Positions 56,952 to 64,000 of a stretch of DNA of 64,000 nucleotides are shown here, piece after piece. Every line of letters starts with the position of its first letter. Position 1 is the stretch's first letter. The DNA comes from Dillenia suffruticosa (lineage: Eukaryota > Streptophyta > Magnoliopsida > Dilleniales > Dilleniaceae): the NCBI GenBank assembly GCA_033439265.1, contig JAVTVX010000034.1:9455001-9519000 (forward strand), written 5' to 3'. The notes below the pieces were generated by a model. The model saw nothing but the letters and a program-made list of their open reading frames with translations, was not told where the DNA came from and did not search any database. The position numbers were made by a program, and so were the translations under genes.

Positions 56952-58309
56952 AATCTCGGTATATTTTAATGTGAAGAAATATTACTGGTAAGATTTTCCT
57001 ACATCTCATAATTTTTGTATATAACAAATTGATCTTTCATTGTATAGATGACAAAATTTCAACATAACATGAGAACCAAAAAGAACATACAGAGAGACTG
57101 TAAAACAGTCAACAAGTTTTATCTGAAGTAGATGCTATTTTAACATCTCTAATGCTAGCATTTACAATTCTTTCATTCCTCATTTAATAAGTACATTTCT
57201 CCAATTTTATTTGAACTATATCAATTTTCTCCAGGAATTATACCTTCATCAACATGAATGGTAGCTGCATATCAAGTGGAGATAGAGACAGTTTTATGCT
57301 CTCAAGTTTGATAGTTTGCTATTTCTCTTGGGTCTTGAAATGAAAATATGCTAAAAATGGATATTTTGAAAAAAAATTATTTATTCTTATTGTATTAATA
57401 AGTGACAGCTTTTAAAGTAGAAATGTCTATATGATTGTTCCTTTACAAGTTTCTCAGTTGGTTCTATTGTCTGGCTAATCATTGTATCTCTTTTCTGCTC
57501 TCCTTCATTTTATCTTTCATGGATGCTTTTGTTGGTATCTTGTTTCTAATATGAAGGACTAAAAGTGGATCCAAAAGATCTAGGAAGCTTGCAGCATTTC
57601 TTAGAAGGCCATTTGACAAAGAAGAGATTGTTGAGAGTTGAAAACCTGGAATTATCAGGTTGAGGGAGGGGGTCGTGACTACTAGGCTGTCCCCTTGGAG
57701 ACTCGATCTAACTAGGCTGTCCCCTTGGAGACTCGATCTAACGAATCTTTGCGCTAGACAAGCCAGCATAGGGCTTTCTTACGGCCATGATTTCACGGCC
57801 CAAGTCTACAGGCCACATTAAAGGGCTTGTTCCCATTTTAGTTGATTGAGAGAGTTATGTACAATTACATCTATTCCAAATTTTCACTGTTGGTGAGAGC
57901 AAATCCCTAATACCATCTCGCCTAATAGCCTGTGATGGGCCTTCTCTCCCTGTACTCAAGAGAAGACTCGACCTAGCCTTGCAACCTCCTCCCAAAGCAT
58001 GTACTATGCCTTGCTAATCAGAGGCAACAAGCACTGGCATGCTAAACAAGATCCTACAAAGATTACCCTGCTTCTCCACTAGAATTACGAAGTGTTGAGC
58101 TATCTAAATCCCACAAGAAGGAAAAGGTGTAAAGGACATTCACTTATGAGCCTTCTGAGTGGTCAGTAACTTATTTATCTTTATCATAGTGGGTTATTCA
58201 TATAATTTACCTTAAGTATAAAAAAAATTCAATTAAACTTTATTTTTGGCCTTTCTATGTTGAACATCTACGACTTTCTTTCCATAAAGAGGTAATATGT
58301 GATCAACAT
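56952..58309. other. 3' flank of the NLR gene; fragmentary repeats
   Basis: Probably holds the NLR 3' UTR. Around 57540-57650 is a short stretch that could be an exon relic (frame reading SGSKRSRKLAAFLRRPFD), but the similarity is too weak to name. 57660-58100 has higher GC and no open frame of note. Confidence 0.3.
57681..57740 (+). repeat. Exact 30-bp tandem duplication
   Basis: actaggctgtccccttggag plus ten more bases is repeated identically at 57681-57710 and 57711-57740, implying a very recent slippage event or an assembly artefact. Confidence 0.95.
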
Positions 58310-58465
58310 TCGTTGGCGTAGTTAGGAAGGGACAACTTCACCCCTTAATCATGCGGGAGTTCGACTCCCTAGCTATGGGTAGGGGAAAAAAAATGTTGGG
58401 AGACCTGCCCCCACACAGTGGGTCCCACAGCGGTCGGTTTAGATTAATCGGGACGAAATTCTGGA
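58310..58465 (+). mobile_element. tRNA-derived SINE-like element (+ strand)
   Basis: A-box-like tggcgtagttagg (58313-58325) and B-box-like gggagttcgactccc (about 58355-58369) are about 45 bases apart, followed by a body with gatttag/attaatcgggacgaaattc-like wording common in plant SINEs. There is an A-run (58384-58391) inside and no clear target duplication. Confidence 0.5.
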
Positions 58466-59634
58466 TAATAGCTGTTTGTCCATATGTGGACTCTTCCATA
58501 TAATTGTTGCTTAGCATAATAGTTGTTTGTCCAAAACAAACGTTTCCTTCACTTTTGGAATAAGGTCCAGGACATAGTATTAATTTAACATCTAATTTCA
58601 CAAAAAAAAATTGTTTTTTTGCTTATGTTAGAGACATGTTTGCATCTCTAAAGTGGACTATTGGTGATTTTACCGTAGAACATTGACCCACATGGTAATT
58701 AAACCTCAGGTGCAAAGTTCAAACTACGGTGCCAACACACACACACAACCAACTATTGGTGATTATTTTGTCCATGCGGACCAAATCCTAGGAATAATTT
58801 GATCCTACTATACCAAAAATTCATAGGATTAGGAAGAGGAAAAGATGGTAGTCAATTTAAACAATGGATATGAAATTTCATACTCAGTGTGTGGAAGTTA
58901 TTCCTTAAAGGGAGAGATAAGTTCTCATCTTATCACAAATTGCTCATCATATTTTAGTCATTCCAATGTGCACAGTGGCCTCAGCATCTGCCTTTAGCAT
59001 AGATGGTCGTCTGCTTGATTCATTTAGGAGTTCATTGTCTCCAAAGATGGTTGAAGCATTGATTTGTGCTTGAGGTTGACTATCTGTTTCAAGAGACTAC
59101 AAAGATTTCATGGACTTATTAGAAGAAATGGATCAATTGGATGAAGGTAAATATACTATTTGTTGTTTCTAATATGCAAATCACGAGATTTTCTTTAATA
59201 ATGATTTTTCTGTTTGCTTATTTTGTAATTGTTTCTAACGTGCAAAATGCTCCTCAAGTCATTGATATCGCTTGACATTGGGAAAATCTTTATTTATTTA
59301 TTTTTTTTTGTAATTTGTAAGTGTTTCACTTTCACTTAATATTTGCTTGTTTATTCTAATGCTTCGTTTATTTATTCTAATGCTTCTGATGCTTACAAAT
59401 CGAACAATTTTGGAAAAAATCTCACCACAATTAGACAATGCAATTGTAATTTTAATTTTATAAAAAATTTGGTTTAAACCAAATCAAACCGATGTTTGGT
59501 TTAAATCGAATTAAATTTGATTTGGTTTTCAATTTAGATTTTTGAAATTTCGATTTTTGATTTGGTTTGGCTTGGCCACTAAATTGAACCAAACCAAACC
59601 ATTGATATCCCTAACTTCAAATGTGGAGAAAAAT
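58466..59634. other. Spacer with an aaccaaaccaaacc inverted-repeat patch, no gene seen
   Basis: 58735-58746 is (AC)n. 59460-59615 contains complementary ggtttaaaccaaat / atttggttt and tggtttgg / aaccaaaccaaacc stretches, like a small MITE. The remainder is AT-rich without coding signal. Confidence 0.4.
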
Positions 59635-59639
59635 ATACA

Positions 59640-61620
59640 CTCAGATGTCAATGCAAGATCATATCAACAAAATAAGAAGAAATTCAAGAACTTGATCAAA
59701 CAGGGAGGAACGAAGAGATGAATGGGGAGATTGTAGAAATGTCTTTATGTTCTCTTTCTAGTTCTCTGAATAGAAAGACCATAGCCTTACAAGGAATAAT
59801 GTGTGGAATAGTGATAACAGTACTAGTAGACACTGGCATCTCCAATAGTTTCCTGAATCAAGTACTGGTGGAAAAACTTAAAATGTAAACAAGCTGATGA
59901 ACCCCTACATGCTGTTCTTACATATGGAAGCAAAATCAGCAGTAAAACGAAAGTAAAAGGGATGAAATGAAGTATCTAGGAATACAATCTCTTTTTCATT
60001 TAAGGGTGATCAGCTTAAGACGTTGGGACATAATTTTAGGGTAGATTGGGCGTACAATTTCAGCCCCATCACCTTTCATTTCAAGCAACTTCAATTCAAG
60101 TTTGCAAATGAAAAAGGTGAAGTAGTGTTAATGGGCCAAGTAGAGAACTCAATGATGAAACTAATGAGGAGGAAAGGCACCAAGAAGTTCAAAAAACAAC
60201 AACTACAAAGTTGTGTTACCATAGTTGTCAACCCAAAAAACAACTCAAGATATTCACCAAAACCAATTGCTGAGCTACTTCAGTAGCTCGAAGACATCTT
60301 TTCCACACCAAAATCCTTACCACCAAAAAGGTCTCACGACCACCAAATCCCTCTTAAACCAGACTCTCAACCATTCAAACTCAGACCCTGCAGATACCCT
60401 CACTCACAAAAGGTAGAAATTGAGAAACAAGTGAAAGTAATACTCGGCATTGTCAGACCTAGTACAAGCCTTTTTGCTTCTCCTGTGTTATTGGTGAAAA
60501 AGAAGGACAACACATGGAGGTTTTGTGTGGATTACAGATAGTTGAACAACCTTACAATCAAGAACAGGTACCTAATCCCAAACGTTGATGTACTTTTAGA
60601 TGAGCTCCATGGTTCAAAAATGATTTCTAAGATAGACTTAAGAGTCGGATACCATTAGATTAGAGTGAGACCTTGTGATGTTGCTAAGATAGTATTTCAA
60701 ACTCACCGTAGCCACTTTGAATTCTTAGTGATGCCTTTTGGTTTAACAAATACTCCAGCCACTTTTCAATCCCTGATGAACCAAGGTTTTCAACCCTAAC
60801 TTAGAAAGTTTGCTTTAGTGTTCTTTGATGGCATACTTATATACAGTCCTAAACTTATGACTCACATTTAGATCCTAAGCAAAGTCTTCTAGATTCTGAG
60901 ACAAAACTAACTATTTTCCAAGCTCTCTAAATGTACATTTGCACAAAATTGAGTAGAGTATTTAGGACATGTAGTATTTAATTCAGGTATAAGGATGATT
61001 CCTTAGAAAATTGAATGTATTTAGACATGGCCAACACCTGTATCTATCAAAGCTCTGAGGAGTTTCCTAGGCGTCATTGGTTATTACAGAAGGTTTGTTA
61101 AGAATTGTGGCATTATAACAAAGCCATTGAATGGCGTTTTAAATAAAGATAACTTCTATCGGGAGGAAGAGGTTGATAGAGATTTCCGGCAACTCAAAAA
61201 GACCATGAATTCAGCATTAGCCATGAGGTTACCAGATTTTTCCAAACTTTTGTAGTAGAAACTGATACCTGCTCTAAAGGATGGGGGGCTATGTTAATAT
61301 AGGAATGAAAACCAATTGCCTATGTTAACAGGGCTTTAGGACACAGAAGTCGGGGATTATCTATCTATGAGAAGGAGTTGTGGTGATGGCTGTGACAAAA
61401 TGAAAGTATAATCTCATGGGTATCATTTCATTGTAAGAACAAGCCATCTGAGCTTGAAGCACTTGCTAGAACAGAAGTTAGTTAGCTCACAGCAACATAA
61501 ATGGCTCACCAAGCTTCTAGGTTTAGACTATGAGATTCAATATAAGAAGGAAGTTGAAAATATGGTAGCTGATGTACTATCTAGGAGGAAGAATTATCAG
61601 AAAAACTATAGGTGGGATAG
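59640..61620 (+). pseudogene. Gypsy pol pseudogene: protease, RT, RNase H
   Basis: Protease about 59770-59890 (KTIALQGIMCGI, VLVDTGISNSFLNQ with the catalytic DTG). RT about 60480-60860: [54 protein letters not shown], then VFFDGILIYS, where the second catalytic aspartate of the usual FxDD is glycine. RT-RNase H connection about 60950-61140 (EYLGHVV, LRSFLGVIGYYRRFVKNCG). RNase H about 61240-61600 (VVETDTCSKGWGAML, RALGHRSRGLSIYEKELW). At least eight stops and the lost catalytic residue make it inactive. It differs from the chromovirus at 2199, so it is a separate lineage. Confidence 0.85.
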
Positions 61621-61641
61621 GTGATGGCCAGGCTAAGGGAA

Positions 61642-61970
61642 TGTAGGAATTGAACTAGGCTAGAGGATAGCCTATGTTTTTTGGAGATGAAGACCATATA
61701 TGTAATACTCAAGTATATACTAGGAAGAGAGATTTCATTGGATATACATGATGGTGACATTTCAAACTCTCTTCAAAAACTATATAAAATGACTACTAAT
61801 TTATAGTAACACCTAGATACACTAAGAGACACCTAATAAACACACCATGACTCTTTGACTTCCTATATTTATTAGATATAAGAAACTCATGACCTTTCAC
61901 ATGATCTTAATAACTCTAGACTCTTGACATTCTCTTAGACTCTTTAAATTCTAAATTAATTATTCCAACA
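61642..61970 (-). repeat. Downstream (3') LTR of the small element
   Basis: 329 bp, with TG..CA ends intact. It matches 62721-63051 along its whole length with scattered substitutions and one or two small indels. Confidence 0.85.
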
Positions 61971-61984
61971 TTACACCCCTTAAT

Positions 61985-62413
61985 TTAGAATTTACTGTTG
62001 TCAGATTCTTCAACTTCGTCCATGATTTCATCAAAATTTTTCTTCAAATTTTCATAGGCTTCTTGCAGTCCTTCCAAGTCGTTTTTGACTTCATATAATT
62101 CTTTTTCATTCACATCTCGAATGACAACATTGTAAACACATTTCAAGTGCCTTATTGCTCGTAAAACTGCTTCATTTTCAGCGTCTTTCTTTGTGTATGC
62201 CTTGAAGCCATATTGTTCATGCCTTCCATGTTTGTCCTCAAATATCACATTCGCAAGAAAATCTGGAAAATGATTTTGACCAAACTTTGTACATACGTAC
62301 TTTGCTGCAGATAGATTCAATTTTTCTAGTAATTTCTTGAGTATTGTTTTGAATTGCACATTTATAACGATAATAGGTTCTTTCTTTAAGAGTTTCCTTT
62401 GTGTAGTCCTCAC
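61985..62413 (-). pseudogene. Double-stranded RNA-binding-domain protein inside the small LTR element
   Basis: The 142-residue frame begins after a TAA, without ATG, so its start is lost. Residues about 20-90 fit a dsRBM: helix FKTILKKLLEKLNL, AAKYVCTKFGQNHFPDFLANVIFE (the G-x-x-H-x-P-x-F turn that contacts the RNA minor groove), then YGFKAYTKKDAENEAVLRAIRHL (the KK-x-A-E helix binding the phosphate backbone). The C-terminus is acidic and coiled-coil-like (DLEGLQEAYENLKKNFDEI). Upstream (about 62600-62420), the same frame after one shift holds three imperfect ~15-residue repeats of the type S-P-x-L-x-K-R-E-x-V-E-K. It ends directly before the polypurine tract, so it occupies the position of the element's own gene. 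Its function there is unknown. Confidence 0.65.
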
Positions 62414-62705
62414 GACTTATACCTTCTCTACAAGTTCTCTTTTCTGCAAGCTTGGAGATTTCTTAACGACACATTCTCAACAGGTTCTCCTTTTTGTTTT
62501 TTAAACCTGAAGATTTCTCAACGGATTCTCTTTTTTTCAAATCCGGAGATGTCAACAACCTTTCCTTTTGATCCAGCACAAGGGACACCACCCTAAACAC
62601 AATCTCAACTTGGCTTTGATAAAGCTTTCTCAAAAGTGATTTCTCCCGGCCTCTTTTAGGCTCTTTTGATTTTCTTTCCTTTCACAGGCCGCTCTTGGAT
62701 CTTCA

Positions 62706-62720
62706 GTCTCTGATACCAAT
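62706..62720 (-). other. Primer-binding site of the small LTR element
   Basis: On the minus strand attggtatcagagac follows the LTR end and matches TGGTATCAGAG exactly, complementary to the 3' end of tRNA-iMet. This sets the element's orientation. Confidence 0.75.
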
Positions 62721-63051
62721 TATAGGAATTGAACTAGGCTAGAGGATAGCCTATGTTTTTTGGAGATGAAGACCATATATGTAATACTCAAGCATATACT
62801 AGGAAGATAGAGATTTAATCGGATATACATGATGGTAACATTTCAAACTTTCTTAAAAAACTATATAAAATGACTACCAATTTACAGTAGCACTTAGACA
62901 CATTACGAGATACCTAATAAACACACAATGACTCTTTGACTTTCTATATTTATTAGATATAAAAAAGTCATGACCTTTCACATGACCTTAATAACTCTAA
63001 ACTCTTGACATTTCTTTAGACTCTTTAAATTCTAAATTAATTATTCTGACA
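62721..63051 (-). repeat. Upstream (5') LTR of the small element
   Basis: 331 bp. On the minus strand it begins TGTCAGAATAATTAA and ends ..CAATTCCTATA (terminal CA mutated to TA), directly before the primer-binding site. Confidence 0.85.
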
Positions 63052-63056
63052 GGGAA

Positions 63057-63400
63057 GTCACTCAAAGTTATGAAAAAGATGAGGAGTGTCAAACCTTGAT
63101 TGCACAGCTAACCTTGGAGCCTGATAGTAGAACAGACTTTCAATTTAAAGAAGGGATACTAAAGTACAAAAAGAAATTCTATATAGGTGAACGAACTCAA
63201 TTGAGGACAAGAGTGATCTAGTAAATGCACAACTCTGCCATAGGAGGACATTCAGGGCACCAATGCGCCTTGAGAGGATAAAAGCTACTTTTTGTTAGCC
63301 TCATTTGAAATCTGCTATAATAAAATTTGTCTAGGAATGTGATGTTTTCCTAAAAAGAAACAAAAAATAAACATAAGAATGTCTCATACACTAGCCTTTT
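63057..63400 (+). pseudogene. Gypsy integrase N-terminal (zinc-binding) remnant
   Basis: After the GGGAA duplication the host frame continues: VTQSYEKDEECQTLIAQLTL, FKEGILKYKKKFYIGE, then MHNSAIGGHSGHQCALRRIKATF and IIKFV-ECDVF, the H-H-C-C integrase zinc-binding region that precedes the DDE core. Two stops lie within it. The catalytic core is not recognisable; plastid-like DNA begins soon after. Confidence 0.7.
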
Positions 63401-63479
63401 ACAACTGTTGAGAATTTTATAAAAAACAAGCAAACAATGTTACAAATTTTACACAATCATTTGGTTCCTCATATAAAAT

Positions 63480-63850
63480 TATTGACTCTAGAGATATAGT
63501 AGTATGAAGAAGACAAAATTGTTTCAAGTGCTGACAGAATCGGAAGCGGCCCCTTGTTTCAAAGAGAGGAGGACTGGTTATTCACATTTTGTTTGATGGT
63601 CAGAGGCGAATTGAAAGTTAAACAGTGGTAATTCTAAAGATTTTCCCGGGAAAAATAGAGATGTGTCCTATCCTATCCATAATATATGGAAGTATCGACG
63701 TAATTTTATAGAGTCATTTGATCTGAATGCTACATAAAGAACATAAGCAAGATGACGAAACGGGAAGATCTAGGATGTAGAAAATCATAACATGAGTGAT
63801 TCGGCAGATTTGGATTCCTATCTATCCACCCAAAGCTCAAAATAGGATGA
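63480..63850 (+). other. Plastid-derived DNA segment (NUPT-like)
   Basis: Blocks such as gaggcgaattgaaagttaa, ataatatatggaagtatcga, tctgaatgctacataaagaa, cgggaagatctaggatgtag and agtgattcggcagatttgga are nearly word-for-word what I recall from the chloroplast inverted-repeat region near ycf2. They sit inside the gypsy integrase region, with no similarity to its neighbours. The exact plastid locus is from memory and not verified. Several substitutions and an even decay indicate an old transfer. Confidence 0.6.
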
Positions 63851-64000
63851 AAAACTTATACTGAATAGAATCGATCAGAAAGGGAATTCAAAGTATGAGA
63901 TTTAGTCTATTTGAAGCTACAAACCTATAGATAACAATCTGTAGAGCTTCAAAGGCAACTTGAATTGTTGTCCAAATTCTATGGACCATTTCTAGTGTTA

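Larger units (their letters stand above)
61642..63051 (-). mobile_element. Small non-autonomous LTR retrotransposon carrying a dsRBD frame
   Basis: Direct repeats 61642-61970 (329 bp) and 62721-63051 (331 bp) are the LTRs. The flanks are a perfect 5-bp duplication, GGGAA (61637-61641 and 63052-63056). In minus orientation the LTR reads TGTTGGAATAATTAA..CCTACA. It is followed by a primer site TTGGTATCAGAG (complement of 62708-62719), and the distal LTR is preceded by a purine-rich AAGGGGTGTAA (complement of 61971-61981). Total length 1410 bp, in the TRIM/small-LTR range. It has no gag or pol; the only recognisable coding content is a dsRNA-binding domain in the sense direction. Confidence 0.85.
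59635..64000 (+). mobile_element. Second Ty3/gypsy element (partial, runs off the window), with nested insertions
   Basis: Protease, RT, RNase H and integrase remnants occur in gypsy order. The gag and 5' LTR are not recognisable upstream, and the 3' end lies beyond the window. It is interrupted by a 1.4-kb minus-strand LTR element (61642-63051) and by plastid-like DNA (about 63480-63850). Integrase C-terminal sequence reappears at 63950-64000 (frame reading ELLSKFYGPFLVL), showing that both are inside one host element. Confidence 0.8.

Noticed and set aside
1-64000. CRISPR arrays, bacterial operons, rRNA genes, canonical tRNA genes
   Set aside because: None visible; the window is plant nuclear DNA with introns and retroelements. 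The GTCGACC array lacks regular spacing, so it is not CRISPR-like.

Overview
This is nuclear DNA from a flowering plant, most likely a eudicot. It is AT-rich, its genes have GT-AG introns, and most of the window is degenerate, nested transposable elements. Only two host genes with recognisable multi-exon structure are present, both on the + strand: an AIF/FSP1-like FAD-NAD(P)H oxidoreductase (15618-19275, 4 exons, 361 codons, intact) and a CC-NB-LRR immune receptor (44542-56951, 6 exons, all junctions phase 0). The receptor gene has a one-base frameshift in its coiled-coil region and two tandemly duplicated LRR exons of 711 bp each.

Layout. 1-2198 is a degenerate Ty1/copia remnant: a GTCGACC-rich spacer, an LTR with TATA box, a primer-binding site and a UBN2-type gag fragment. 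2199-14102 is one Ty3/gypsy chromovirus of Tekay/Del type. It is bounded by a perfect 5-bp target duplication (CATAA) and broken by stops. A CACTA-like insertion interrupts its pol, and CACTA-type material with a GC-rich minisatellite interrupts its 3' LTR. The AIF-like gene follows, with a hAT-like element in intron 2. From 20.2 to 43.3 kb lies a repeat-dense block. It holds a SINE with target duplication, an RTE-clade LINE on the minus strand (23848-27150), a locally amplified repeat family, and a roughly 1.6-kb segmental duplication. It also holds two Pack-MULE-like elements that share one TIR family (32435-33631, carrying an IRX15/DUF579 fragment; 34793-36675, carrying an LRX fragment) and a third TIR element enclosing a polypyrimidine tract (39255-39960).

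The NLR gene occupies 44.5-57.0 kb. From 59.6 kb to the window end lies a second degenerate Ty3/gypsy pol (+ strand). Inside it is a 1410-bp LTR element on the minus strand (61642-63051; 330-bp LTRs, perfect GGGAA target duplication, tRNA-Met primer site). Its only recognisable coding content is a double-stranded-RNA-binding domain. A plastid-like DNA segment (about 63480-63850) also lies within the integrase region of the same host element.

The two host genes show no evident functional link. The most notable items are the dsRBD-carrying small LTR element, the paired Pack-MULEs that each captured a cell-wall gene, and the NLR exon duplication.
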